Of a stretch of DNA of 42,640 nt, positions 23,755 to 31,919 are shown in pieces. A model generated the notes under the pieces. That model saw only the letters and a program-made list of their open reading frames with translations, ran no database searches and was not told where the DNA came from. The first letter of the stretch is position 1. Each line of letters starts with the position of its first letter. The stretch lies in NCBI GenBank assembly GCA_028873075.1, contig JAGWND010000004.1, positions 1-42,640 of the forward strand, in the 5' to 3' direction. Made by a program: the position numbers and the translations under genes. The DNA is from Bacteroidota bacterium. GTDB lineage: Bacteria > Bacteroidota > Ignavibacteria > UBA10030 > UBA8401.

Positions 23755-23792
23755 ACTGAGAAAAGCCGAAAATCTCGCTTTGATTAAGAGGG

Positions 23793-24809
23793 TTACGCCA
23801 TTGTCCTTCCTGCTAACTCTGCCGCCGACCGCAATTTCTTCATCAAGCGAAGAAACGCGTCAGGTTTCAACGACTGGAAGCCGTCGGACAAAGCTGCTTC
23901 CGGATGCGAGTGAACTTCCATCATCAATCCGTCCGCGCCGGCAACAATTGCCGCCTGCGCCAGAGGAGAAACTAACTCCCACGCGCCGGTGCCGTGGCTC
24001 GGGTCAACGATGATCGGTAAGTGCGAGAGTTTTTTCACGAGCGGCACCGCATTGAGGTCGAGCGTGTTGCGCGTATATGTTTCAAACGTGCGGATACCCC
24101 TCTCGCACAAAATAACATTGTAATTTCCTTTTGAAAGAATATATTCCGCCGCCATAAGAAGCTCCTCGATCGTTGCTGCAAAGGAGCGCTTGAGCAGAAC
24201 CGGCTTGCCAAGCTCGCCGACTTTTTCGAGCAGCGAAAAATTGAACATGTTTCGCGCGCCGATTTGCAGAATGTCCGAATGGTCCGCAACAAGCGAAAGT
24301 GTTTCCGCGTCCTTCACCTCCGTGACGACGCTCAAGCCGGTTTTCTCCGCGGCTTCTTTAAGATATTCAAGACCCTCAAGCTTCAGTCCCTGAAACGCAT
24401 ACGGCGAAGTGCGCGGCTTGAATGCGCCCCCGCGAAGAAACTTCGCTCCGGAATTTTTAACAACATCGGCAACTTCTAAAATCTGTTCGCGGCTTTCTAC
24501 CGAACACGGTCCTGCAATAATGCCGATTTCTTTCCCTCCGAAGCTCCCGCTTCCCACCGAAACAACCGTCTGTTCCGGTTTAAAATCTCTGCTGACAAGC
24601 TTGAACGGTTTGGAAACCGAAACAACATCTACCACGCCCGGAAGCGTGAGAAAAAATTCGGGATCAACTTTTGCTTTGTTGCCGGTAATGCCGATTGCAA
24701 CGCGCTGAACACCGGGAATTTCATGGGGAGTAAATCCAAGCTCGCTAACGCGGTTTTTTACAGTGTCAATTTCTTTTCGTGAAGCGTCGGTCTTTAATAA
24801 AATCAGCAT
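23793..24809 (-). CDS. aroF: 3-deoxy-7-phosphoheptulonate (DAHP) synthase, type I-beta
   Basis: A 338-aa enzyme for the first step of the shikimate pathway (PEP + erythrose-4-phosphate to DAHP). An N-terminal ferredoxin-like regulatory domain (1-75, [17 protein letters not shown]) precedes the TIM barrel with [54 protein letters not shown] and VDPSHGTG. This is the Thermotoga/Bacillus-like class, in which the N-domain gives feedback inhibition. No Shine-Dalgarno is visible. The upstream gap holds a degenerate repeat. Confidence 0.93.
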   Translation of the reverse strand: MLILLKTDASRKEIDTVKNRVSELGFTPHEIPGVQRVAIGITGNKAKVDPEFFLTLPGVVDVVSVSKPFKLVSRDFKPEQTVVSVGSGSFGGKEIGIIAGPCSVESREQILEVADVVKNSGAKFLRGGAFKPRTSPYAFQGLKLEGLEYLKEAAEKTGLSVVTEVKDAETLSLVADHSDILQIGARNMFNFSLLEKVGELGKPVLLKRSFAATIEELLMAAEYILSKGNYNVILCERGIRTFETYTRNTLDLNAVPLVKKLSHLPIIVDPSHGTGAWELVSPLAQAAIVAGADGLMMEVHSHPEAALSDGFQSLKPDAFLRLMKKLRSAAELAGRTMA

Positions 24810-24845
24810 TCAAATCTAATTCCATAATATGTTCCGAGGTCAAGT

Positions 24846-24972
24846 CTCAGGTTTGAAGGTTAACGGTTCAAGGCTAATGATGCACGATGCAAGATGCATG
24901 ATTCAAAAAAACGAAACGCGAATCACAAATCCCAAACCTCTTGGACCCTGAATCCTCAATCCTGAACCATTT
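24846..24972. repeat. Degenerate TTCAA/GATGCA intergenic repeat between aroF and the TPM gene
   Basis: This gap reads as short words repeated in both orientations: TTTGAAGGTT, GGTTCAAGG, three copies of GATGCA in a row (about 24882-24900), GAATCCT/CAATCCTGAA. No ORF or RNA gene is seen. The same style of low-complexity, partly self-complementary text fills the gaps near 3889, 30455, 34727, 38915 and 42243. Confidence 0.5.
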
Positions 24973-24974
24973 TC

Positions 24975-25733
24975 TTACCATCCTCCGCTTGCGCCGCCGC
25001 CGCCGAACGATCCGCCCCCGCCGGAAAATCCGCCGAAACCTCCACCACCGCCGCCGAATCCACCCCCCCCGCCAAAGAAACCGCCTCCGCCCCATCCCCC
25101 CCAATACGAGGAAGAACGATAACCGCGCGACGTAATTCCATAGCGCCGCCCGCCGGTAAATAGACTGGAAAAGAGAGCGAAGAAGATTCCAAACGCAAGA
25201 AGCATAGCACCCCACGAAACGACATTATTCGAACGAGGAGACGCTTTGTATTCTCCCCTCGTCGCCTGCATAATGGCGGTGATGCCGCTTTGAATTCCTC
25301 CGAAAAAATCTCCCTGCTGAAAATAAGGGCGAATTTCATGACGGATAATTTGATCGCACAATGCGTCGGGGAGAACGCCTTCCAATCCGTAACCGACTTC
25401 AATCGTCATCTTCTTATCATCTTTTGCAATGAGAAGAAGGACGCCGTTGTCTTTTCCTTTCGCGCCGATTTTATTTTGCTCCGCGACTTTGATTCCAAAA
25501 TCACGAATGTCGTTTTCCCCGATGGTCGGGATGATGAGAACGACGATCTGATTGGAGGTAGAATCTTCAAAAATTTTCAGTTGAGATGCTAATGTGCGCC
25601 ATTCTTCATACGAAAGCGTGTTCGTGAAATCGGTGACCCTCTCACGAAGCTGCGGCACCGCGACGTCCTGCGCTGACGCACGGAAGAAAATTAGAAAAAG
25701 AGTGAAGAAAAGAAGCGAAATGATTTTTTTCAT
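24975..25733 (-). CDS. Exported TPM-domain protein with Gly-rich tail (YgcG-like)
   Basis: A 252-aa protein: signal peptide (KKIISLLFFTLFLIFFRASA), TPM domain (about 20-150: RVTDFTNTLSYEEW, IVVLIIPTI, GIKVAEQNKIG, NGVLLLIAKDDKKMTIEVGYGLEGVLPDA), one membrane helix (about 178-196) and a Gly/Phe/Ser-rich tail of about 60 residues. It lies next to lemA; LemA-TPM pairs are common in bacteria, and both are thought to act at the envelope. The ATG at 25733 is chosen because the signal peptide starts there. Confidence 0.87.
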   Translation of the reverse strand: MKKIISLLFFTLFLIFFRASAQDVAVPQLRERVTDFTNTLSYEEWRTLASQLKIFEDSTSNQIVVLIIPTIGENDIRDFGIKVAEQNKIGAKGKDNGVLLLIAKDDKKMTIEVGYGLEGVLPDALCDQIIRHEIRPYFQQGDFFGGIQSGITAIMQATRGEYKASPRSNNVVSWGAMLLAFGIFFALFSSLFTGGRRYGITSRGYRSSSYWGGWGGGGFFGGGGGFGGGGGGFGGFSGGGGSFGGGGASGGW

Positions 25734-25749
25734 TGCAATGTATGTACTC

Positions 25750-25810
25750 ACCGCAAAGGACACAAAGGGTTACAGTTCATTTTCATTCACCTCTCGGTGT
25801 CCTTTGCGGT
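25750..25810. repeat. Inverted repeat ACCGCAAAGGACAC / GTGTCCTTTGCGGT
   Basis: Perfect 14-bp arms (25750-25763 and 25797-25810) enclose 33 bp between lemA and the TPM gene. A near-copy of one arm (12 of 14 matching) lies at 40747-40760, at the beginning of the FNR gene. This is a dispersed REP/MITE-like palindrome, not a terminator, as no U-tract follows. Confidence 0.65.
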
Positions 25811-25840
25811 CAAAAGTTTGCTGAGCAGCAGAGATTGATC

Positions 25841-26449
25841 TTAAAATTGTACTTTCGGCGCTGTTTGCGCCTGCGCTTCTGCCTGGAAATATGCTTTCGG
25901 ACCGAACCCGCCGAATCCGGCGATAAGCGAAGTCGGAACAGTTCTGATCGCAGTATTATACGCCTGAACAACGTCGTTAAACCGCCGGCGCTCCACTGCG
26001 ATACGATTCTCCGTTCCTTCTAACTGCGCCTGCAGCTCCAAAAAGTTTTCGTTCGCTTTTAAGTTCGGATAATTTTCCGAGACCGCCATCAAGCGTGTCA
26101 GAGCCGACGTCAATTCTCCCTGCGCCTTTTCAAACATCTGAAACGACTGCGGGTTCTTCAGCACTTCGGGAGAGATGACCATTTGTCCGACTTTTGCGCG
26201 CGCGTTCGTCACATCCTCCAATGTTTGCTGTTCGTGCTTCGCGTAGCCCTTCACTGTCTCGACAAGATTCGGGATAAGATCGTACCGGCGCTGATATTGA
26301 TTTTCAACCTGCGCCCACGCACTTGTTACGCCTTGATCCAATGCGACAAGCTTGTTATACGTGGAAACGCCCCAACCGATTATGATGATTGCAATGAGAA
26401 GAATCGCCCCCACGATTGAAAGCGTGATGACTAAACCTTTTGATTTCAT
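25841..26449 (-). CDS. lemA: LemA family protein
   Basis: A 202-aa protein with one N-terminal membrane helix (about 6-27), then the LemA helical bundle: YNKLVALDQGVTSAWAQVENQYQRR (core words LDQGVTSAWAQVENQYQRR), DLIPNLVETVKGYA and RFNDVVQAYNTAIRTVPTSLIAGF. These are the standard family signatures at the standard length. The molecular role is unknown. It pairs with the TPM protein downstream. Confidence 0.92.
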   Translation of the reverse strand: MKSKGLVITLSIVGAILLIAIIIIGWGVSTYNKLVALDQGVTSAWAQVENQYQRRYDLIPNLVETVKGYAKHEQQTLEDVTNARAKVGQMVISPEVLKNPQSFQMFEKAQGELTSALTRLMAVSENYPNLKANENFLELQAQLEGTENRIAVERRRFNDVVQAYNTAIRTVPTSLIAGFGGFGPKAYFQAEAQAQTAPKVQF

Positions 26450-26537
26450 GCCGTGAACCTCTGAAAATTTGTGAATGCCTCTGAAATGTCTGGAGAAAAG
26501 GTAAGGAATGAGAGGGTGAAAAACAAGGCTTCATGCC

Positions 26538-26569
26538 GCAATCCGATTGCTGTGAAGCAATCGGATTGC
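26538..26569. repeat. 14-bp perfect hairpin with GTGA tetraloop
   Basis: GCAATCCGATTGCT (26538-26551), GTGA, AGCAATCGGATTGC (26556-26569) lies between the acyl-CoA dehydrogenase stop and lemA. The GNRA loop makes it very stable as RNA. No U-tract follows on either strand, so it may be an mRNA stability element or REP and not an intrinsic terminator. Confidence 0.6.
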
Positions 26570-26580
26570 TACATATCATT

Positions 26581-27720
26581 TCATTTCAACAACTCGCGCG
26601 AAATAACGACGCGCTGAATTTCAGACGTTCCTTCATAAATCTCGGTGATTTTCGCATCGCGCAAATACCGTTCGACATTATACTCACGGATGTAACCGTA
26701 GCCGCCGTGTATCTGAATTGCCTCTAACGCGCTCCTCACTGCCGTTCTTGAAGCAAACAATTTTGCCATGGCAGCATGTTTAGAGAATTTTTCTCCGGCG
26801 TCTTTCATCAACGCTGCTTGAAGCGTGAGCAAACGCGCCGATTCAATTTCCGTTGCCATATCGGCAATCTTAAATTGAATCGCCTGCAAGTCGGCAATCG
26901 GTTTGTCAAATGCTTTCCGCTCCTTTGAATATTTGATCGAAGCGTCGAGACTTGCCTGAGCGATTCCCAACGCCTGCGCAGCGATGCCGATTCTCCCGCC
27001 GTCGAGCGTCTTCATCGCAAACTTGAAACCGAACCCTTCCTCGCCGATTCTATTTGCAACGGGCACGCGCACATCCTGAAACGAAAGGGAAACCGTGTCC
27101 GAGCTTCGAATGCCCAACTTGCGCTCCTTTTTCCCGGGGGAAAATCCCGGCATTCCTTTTTCTACAATGAAGGTGCTGATGCCGTGTGCGCCTTTCGATG
27201 GATCGGTCGCCGCCATCACGAGCACGACATCGGCGTTATAACCGTTCGTGATCCAGTTTTTGATTCCGTTGAGAATATAGAAATCGCCGTCCCGCACTGC
27301 GAGCGTGTGTTGATTTGTCGCATCGCTCCCGGCTTCCGGCTCCGATAGTGCGAACGCGCCCAACAATTTTCCCTGCGCAAGCGGGACCAAATATTTTTGT
27401 TTCTGCTCTTCTGTCCCGAACGCCTCGATGCCGTAGCACACAAGCGAATTGTTTACCGACATGATGACGCCAACGGACGCATCACCGCGGGAAATTTCTT
27501 CCATCGCCAGCGCATAGCTCACAGTATCTAATCCGGCACCGCCGTACTGTTCCGGCACCATCATTCCCATAAAGCCAAGTTCGCCTAACTTCTTTACAGC
27601 TTCATGTGGAAATTCTTCCTTTGCATCGCGCTCTTCTGCGGCCGGGGCAAGTTCGTCAATGGCAAATTGCCGTGCGGTCTCGCGAATCATTTTTTGCGTT
27701 TCGGAGAGTTCGAAGTTCAT
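26581..27720 (-). CDS. Acyl-CoA dehydrogenase (short-chain)
   Basis: A 379-aa FAD enzyme: FALSEPEAGSDA and YILNGIKNWITNG for FAD/substrate contact, the GGYGY motif, and ITEIYEGTSEIQR with the catalytic Glu. Length and motifs fit butyryl/short-chain acyl-CoA dehydrogenases (Bcd/AcdA group), which form enoyl-CoA and pass electrons to ETF. With hbd and thiolase upstream it belongs to a short-chain acyl-CoA module, now separated from them by the R-M pair. The start at 27720 follows GAGGACT. Confidence 0.92.
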   Translation of the reverse strand: MNFELSETQKMIRETARQFAIDELAPAAEERDAKEEFPHEAVKKLGELGFMGMMVPEQYGGAGLDTVSYALAMEEISRGDASVGVIMSVNNSLVCYGIEAFGTEEQKQKYLVPLAQGKLLGAFALSEPEAGSDATNQHTLAVRDGDFYILNGIKNWITNGYNADVVLVMAATDPSKGAHGISTFIVEKGMPGFSPGKKERKLGIRSSDTVSLSFQDVRVPVANRIGEEGFGFKFAMKTLDGGRIGIAAQALGIAQASLDASIKYSKERKAFDKPIADLQAIQFKIADMATEIESARLLTLQAALMKDAGEKFSKHAAMAKLFASRTAVRSALEAIQIHGGYGYIREYNVERYLRDAKITEIYEGTSEIQRVVISRELLK

Positions 27721-27756
27721 AGTCCTCACTTATGTTTTAAGTGAATGTTAAAATTC

Positions 27757-27783
27757 GACAATCGTGGGTATGATTGTCTTTTT
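27757..27783. terminator. Short terminator-like hairpin after the R-M pair
   Basis: GACAATC (27757-27763) and GATTGTC (27772-27778) with an 8-nt loop; five T follow on the plus strand, and GAATTTT on the minus strand. It lies between the methylase stop and the acyl-CoA dehydrogenase start and may end R-M transcription. Confidence 0.45.
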
Positions 27784-27790
27784 AAGAATT

Positions 27791-27799
27791 GTATTAAGG
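27791..27799 (+). repeat. 9-bp direct repeat GTATTAAGG, left flank of the R-M pair
   Basis: The same nine bases recur at 29535-29543. The two copies bracket exactly the two R-M genes (27803-29526), as a target-site duplication or recombination footprint would. A chance match in AT-rich DNA is possible. Confidence 0.4.
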
Positions 27800-27802
27800 A
27801 AT

Positions 27803-28390
27803 TTACTTCTGAAACAACTTTAAAGTCATATGGTCTGCACCAATGTTTTCTCCCATCAAATGCGAAATATCTACTACCGCACCATGTTCGATAAACACAT
27901 CATAAAATTTTTTATAATGATCACCCCAATATATCATTGCACAAGCCATTGGTGCCCCTTTACCACCATCTTTGCCATTATCTAGGAAACGAAGACGTGT
28001 GTCGTAAAGAAAACAAATTCCCCTTGCTTTTGTAAAAACATATTTTTTCCAGTGGGTAGTATTTGCAGCAATAGGAACAAGCGCTAAAACTTCTGAACCG
28101 TACTCTTCATAAGCATGGGCACATTTAGCAAGCCAATTTTTTATTGTTGTTCCTCTTTTTTTATCTATGCCGTAAGGAGGATTAACATAAATTTTAGGGA
28201 AATGCCATGACTCCTTCAATCCATCGTGTTTCGGAAGCATATACTCAGTTTTTGCATTAACAATAGAATACTCATTTGAACATGGGTCTAAATGAATTAC
28301 GCCGCCAAAAACTTTTTTGACCGCTTGCACGTATTTGTGCGGTGTGCCCCAGTTTTGACTGAAGGTGTTTATACTTCTGCCTGCACTCAT
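27803..28390 (-). CDS. DNA N6-adenine methyltransferase (phage Dam type)
   Basis: A 195-aa protein matching the phage-type Dam family (PF05869-like): WGTP (14-17), LDPCSNE (34-40, SAM region), HDGLKESW and YVNPPYG (catalytic motif IV NPPY at 70-73). NPPY indicates transfer of a methyl group to N6 of adenine. The sequence is clearly more AT-rich than its neighbours. Its ATG overlaps the stop of the upstream PD-(D/E)XK-like gene by 4 nt (28387-28390), so the two are coupled. It is probably the protecting methylase of a restriction-modification system; the recognition site is unknown. Confidence 0.88.
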   Translation of the reverse strand: MSAGRSINTFSQNWGTPHKYVQAVKKVFGGVIHLDPCSNEYSIVNAKTEYMLPKHDGLKESWHFPKIYVNPPYGIDKKRGTTIKNWLAKCAHAYEEYGSEVLALVPIAANTTHWKKYVFTKARGICFLYDTRLRFLDNGKDGGKGAPMACAMIYWGDHYKKFYDVFIEHGAVVDISHLMGENIGADHMTLKLFQK

Positions 28391-29526
28391 TTTAAAATAT
28401 CAATCCAATTTTTGTTTTGTAACTCTCTTAGCTCATCTTTTAAAGTAAACAGCTTCTTCCTTTTCGGTGAAATAATATTAAACCAACCTTCAATATTGGA
28501 AATGTTGGCAGAAAAATACGAAAGAAGGATTTTGTCTGCTTCAATGTTCATCTGAACTTTCGTGAATTGATTCTTCTTCTTTTCTTCTTTGTAACTTGAA
28601 AGAAATGCCTTCCGCACCGGCTTAAATTTCTTTTTGGGTTTTAGTAGCAATGTTTCAATGAACTGAGCCAGTCCATTGTCAGTAAGAAATAGAAGCCAAT
28701 CATAAGATTGAGCAAGCACTTTAAGCTCTTTATTTGGATTATCGGATGTAAACCAATTTCCATGGTTACTTACTACACCAACAGTAAGAATAAAGCGTTT
28801 TAATAATTCATCATTATGCGAATGAACTATTTCCTCCAACAAATCTACAAAAGGTCTAATAATATACGAACCATCACTTCTGTAAATGATGCCATACATT
28901 TCGCCCTTTTCGTTTCGAATTTTTTGAAGAGAGGATGCCGTTCGGGCTACATATGCACCTTGTTTTGCTTTTTCGATCGTCTGGGGCCCCTTGGTTACTC
29001 CTTCTTCGACGCCAACCCTTTTACATTCAAACATTGCATAAGGTTTGCGACTTTGCTCATAAATATAAAGTTCTATCTCATTTTTCGTAGAAGATTTTAT
29101 ACTGCATAGCAAGAAAGAATTTTCAGATGTTGCTATAGTGCAAGCATTGCGGAGAACTCCTTTGTTCAAAAGATGATTAGATTTATGCTCAAATTTTTTG
29201 AGGTCATAATTCTCGGCTTCAAGCAACTTGAGAACTTTAGTCGTGGTAATTGTATCCCCAGAGTGCACAAAAGTAAGATTGGAGTTTCTAACAACGGGAT
29301 GTAATGAGTATTCGACATTATGAGTAATGTCTGGATTTCCATATTCTTCAAGTCCTCGCTCAATAGAGATTTGATTGTTAAGTCCCCAAGTTTTTAATAG
29401 GTAGTATGTAATAATTTCAACTAGCGTACCTAATGCTCTGCCTGCTGCTTTCTTTGGGTCCTTAGTATGTTTGAATACTTTATTTGCTAATACTTTTTGA
29501 AGCTTATCTACTGATTCGAAGGCCAT
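28387..29526 (-). CDS. Putative type II restriction endonuclease, PD-(D/E)XK-like
   Basis: A 379-aa protein, not assigned to a named REase family. An N-terminal helix GRALGTLVEIITYYLL (E37) is followed by a core with acidic residues in NEIELYIYEQ (E150, E152) and MFECKRVG (E167-x-K169), the order expected for a PD-(D/E)XK nuclease. GVTKGPQTIEKAKQGAYVAR follows directly. The gene is AT-rich, is coupled to an adenine methylase, and sits as a foreign pair inside a metabolic cluster, so a restriction enzyme is the best reading. A different defence nuclease is possible. Confidence 0.7.
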   Translation of the reverse strand: MAFESVDKLQKVLANKVFKHTKDPKKAAGRALGTLVEIITYYLLKTWGLNNQISIERGLEEYGNPDITHNVEYSLHPVVRNSNLTFVHSGDTITTTKVLKLLEAENYDLKKFEHKSNHLLNKGVLRNACTIATSENSFLLCSIKSSTKNEIELYIYEQSRKPYAMFECKRVGVEEGVTKGPQTIEKAKQGAYVARTASSLQKIRNEKGEMYGIIYRSDGSYIIRPFVDLLEEIVHSHNDELLKRFILTVGVVSNHGNWFTSDNPNKELKVLAQSYDWLLFLTDNGLAQFIETLLLKPKKKFKPVRKAFLSSYKEEKKKNQFTKVQMNIEADKILLSYFSANISNIEGWFNIISPKRKKLFTLKDELRELQNKNWIDILK

Positions 29527-29534
29527 TGTTTTTC

Positions 29535-29543
29535 GTATTAAGG
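29535..29543 (+). repeat. 9-bp direct repeat GTATTAAGG, right flank of the R-M pair
   Basis: Second copy of the repeat at 27791-27799, directly upstream of the restriction gene start and 32 bp from the hbd stop. Confidence 0.4.
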
Positions 29544-29574
29544 TTCTATGGGCTTAAAATTGTCGTTTAACTTT

Positions 29575-30438
29575 TTACTTTTGGTTTGTGTACTCGAAAA
29601 ACCCTTTGCCGGTTTTTCTTCCCAAATGTCCGGCGGCGACCATTTTCTTCAGCAAAGGGCACGGACGATATTTTGAATCGCCGAGTCCTTCGTGAAGCAC
29701 ATTCATAATTGAAAGGCACACATCAAGCCCGATGAAATCTGCAAGCGTCAGCGGTCCCATCGGGTGATTCATTCCGAGCTTCATCACCGTGTCAATCGCT
29801 TCCGGTTTCGCGACGCCTTCCATCACGCAATACATCGCTTCGTTCAGCATCGGCAAAAGAATGCGGTTTGCAATGAAGCCGGGGTAATCGTTCACTTCGA
29901 CAGGAGTTTTTTCGAGCGATTCGCTCACCTCTTTCACCGTGTTGAACGCCGCATCGGACGTCGCAAGCCCGCGGATGATTTCCACTAACTTCATTACCGG
30001 CACCGGATTCATAAAGTGCATTCCGATGACTTGCTGCGGGCGTTTCGTCACCGCTGCAATTTCCGTGAGAGAAATTGACGACGTGTTCGAAGCAAGAATC
30101 GCCTGTGCCGGTGCAGCGCCGTCAATCGTTCTGAAAATATCGAATTTAATATGCTTGTTTTCTGTCGCCGCTTCGACAACAAGGTCGGCAGACTTGACGG
30201 CATCGGCAAGCGAAAGCGATGTGGCAATGCGGCTGAGCGTTTGCTTTTTCGCCTCCTCGTTCAGCACGCCTTTTTTAATTTGGCGGTCAAGATTCGATTG
30301 AATGTTTTTCAATCCGCGATCAATGAAATCCTGCTTCACATCGTTGAGCACAACAGTGTAACCATACTGCGCAAAGACATGAGCAATGCCCTTGCCCATT
30401 GTTCCCGCGCCGATAACAGTAACATTCTTTATGTTCAT
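29575..30438 (-). CDS. hbd: 3-hydroxybutyryl-CoA dehydrogenase
   Basis: A 287-aa NAD(P)-dependent enzyme with the Rossmann loop VIGAGTMGKGIAHVFAQYG (GAGTMG at about 9-14), SNTSSISLTEIA, the catalytic His region GMHFMNPVPVMKLVE, and the C-terminal dimerisation domain NRILLPMLNEA...GMNHPMGPLTLADFIGLD (two separate words). It oxidises or reduces 3-hydroxybutyryl/acetoacetyl-CoA. It is the single-domain size, without a fused hydratase. It lies between thiolase and the R-M pair. Confidence 0.93.
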   Translation of the reverse strand: MNIKNVTVIGAGTMGKGIAHVFAQYGYTVVLNDVKQDFIDRGLKNIQSNLDRQIKKGVLNEEAKKQTLSRIATSLSLADAVKSADLVVEAATENKHIKFDIFRTIDGAAPAQAILASNTSSISLTEIAAVTKRPQQVIGMHFMNPVPVMKLVEIIRGLATSDAAFNTVKEVSESLEKTPVEVNDYPGFIANRILLPMLNEAMYCVMEGVAKPEAIDTVMKLGMNHPMGPLTLADFIGLDVCLSIMNVLHEGLGDSKYRPCPLLKKMVAAGHLGRKTGKGFFEYTNQK

Positions 30439-30454
30439 AGTCTTTTCCTTCGGT

Positions 30455-30560
30455 TCGAGGTTTAAGGTTTGAAGGTCGAGGGTTCATAATTCAGGATTCA
30501 AGTTTCATGTATTGAGGATTAGGCTGAATCATGAATTATGAAACCTGAATCGCTCAAGCC
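30455..30560. repeat. Degenerate palindromic intergenic repeat between thiolase and hbd
   Basis: Words such as GGTTCATAATTCA, ATTCAAGTTTCATG, GAATCATGAATTATGAAACC and CCTGAATC form an imperfect inverted repeat across the gap. It belongs to the same text type as other gaps in the window. No gene is seen. Confidence 0.5.
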
Positions 30561-30604
30561 GCAAATCTCGAAACGTGAAATCCGAATCGCCACTTCTAAA
30601 AGTT

Positions 30605-31783
30605 TTACAGCATCTCTACAACCATCCCGCTTGCTTCTCCGCCGCCGATGCAAATTGCCGCGAGACCGTACCGCAGCTTACGTTGCTTCAACGCGTGAAG
30701 CAGTGTCACAACAATCCGTGCGCCGCTTGCGCCGATCGGATGTCCGAGCGCAACCGCGCCGCCGTTGACGTTCACTTTGTTCACGTCAATGTTCAGTATT
30801 GTGTTGACGGCAAGCGTGACAACGGCAAACGCCTCGTTGATCTCGAACAAATCGATTTGCGATTGTGCCATGTTCGCTTTCTTCAGAACCTTGGGAATGA
30901 CATCGGCGGGAGCCGTCGTGAACCACTCCGGTTTTTTCGCGGCTGATGCCGACGCGTGAATCTTTGCCAACGGCTTCAGTCCGAGAGATTTTGCCTTTGC
31001 CGCCGACATCACGACGACTGCCGCAGCGCCGTCGTTGATCTTCGAAGAATTTGCCGCCGTCACTGTTCCTTCTTTTTGAAACGCCGGGCGAAGTGCCGGA
31101 ATCTTTTCGAAGTTGGTTTTCTTCGGCTCCTCATCTTCTGCAACAACAAGATCCTCCTTGTTTTTTTGCGGAATCCGCACCGGCACAATCTCTTCTGAAA
31201 ATCGTCCTGTCTTCTGCGACTCCTGCGCGCGCTTGTAACTTAATATTGAAAATTCATCCTGCGCTTCGCGCGGCACGGCGCATTCCTTTGCACATAGCTC
31301 CGCTGCAACACCCATATGAAAATTATTATACACATCCCACAATCCGTCTTTCACCATCGAATCTACTACCTCGCCGTTGCCCATGCGGTAACCGGTGCGG
31401 GCTTTTTCCAAAAGATACGGCGCGTTCGACATGCTTTCCATTCCGCCGGCAACGATGATCTCCGCATCGCCCAACTGAATCGCCTGCGACGCGAGCATGA
31501 TCGCCTTCATGCCGGAGCCGCAGACTTTATTGATGGTCATACATTGAACAGAAGGAGGGAGTCCTGCAAAGATTGCGGCTTGGCGTGCAGGCGCTTGTCC
31601 TTCGCCGGCAGTGAGCACATTCCCCATGATCACTTCATCTACTGATTCTTTTGAAACGTTTGAACGGCGTAATGCTTCAGTAACAACGACGGAACCCAAC
31701 TTCGGAGCGCTTAATGAACTGAGGCTCCCGCCGAAAGATCCGATCGGCGTTCGGCACGCACCGACAATAACGACTTCGTTCAC
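30605..31783 (-). CDS. Acetyl-CoA C-acetyltransferase (thiolase)
   Basis: A 392-aa thiolase from the GTG at 31783, exactly the usual length. VCGSGMKA carries the acylated Cys (near residue 88), GGAVALGHPIGASGAR the His, and CIGGGEASGMV the second Cys. It condenses two acetyl-CoA or cleaves acetoacetyl-CoA, and with hbd and the acyl-CoA dehydrogenase forms a short-chain acyl-CoA pathway. An AAGGAA word lies upstream. The longer reading to 31861 would run through the rho terminator and is rejected. Confidence 0.93.
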   Translation of the reverse strand: MNEVVIVGACRTPIGSFGGSLSSLSAPKLGSVVVTEALRRSNVSKESVDEVIMGNVLTAGEGQAPARQAAIFAGLPPSVQCMTINKVCGSGMKAIMLASQAIQLGDAEIIVAGGMESMSNAPYLLEKARTGYRMGNGEVVDSMVKDGLWDVYNNFHMGVAAELCAKECAVPREAQDEFSILSYKRAQESQKTGRFSEEIVPVRIPQKNKEDLVVAEDEEPKKTNFEKIPALRPAFQKEGTVTAANSSKINDGAAAVVVMSAAKAKSLGLKPLAKIHASASAAKKPEWFTTAPADVIPKVLKKANMAQSQIDLFEINEAFAVVTLAVNTILNIDVNKVNVNGGAVALGHPIGASGARIVVTLLHALKQRKLRYGLAAICIGGGEASGMVVEML

Positions 31784-31851
31784 GGCAGTATTCCTTTTTG
31801 TTGTCAGAAGGTACGAGAGATTGATTGAAAATGCAAAGCTCCCGTAAAATA

Positions 31852-31902
31852 AAAAAGCCATTCACCTTATTGCCCGCAGGACACTCTGGAGAATGGCTTT
31901 TT
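31852..31902 (-). terminator. Rho-gene terminator
   Basis: AAAAAGCCATTC (31852-31863) and GAATGGCTTTTT (31891-31902) pair over 12 bp around a 27-nt loop, 17 bp after the rho stop. On the minus strand the stem is followed by TTTTTTATTTT. It would end the rho transcript and insulate the thiolase gene. Confidence 0.8.
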
Positions 31903-31919
31903 GAATTACAGAGAAATGT

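Noticed and set aside
24975-25120. GC-rich repetitive stretch as a repeat element
   Set aside because: It encodes the Gly/Phe/Ser-rich tail of the TPM protein; the repetition is at codon level.
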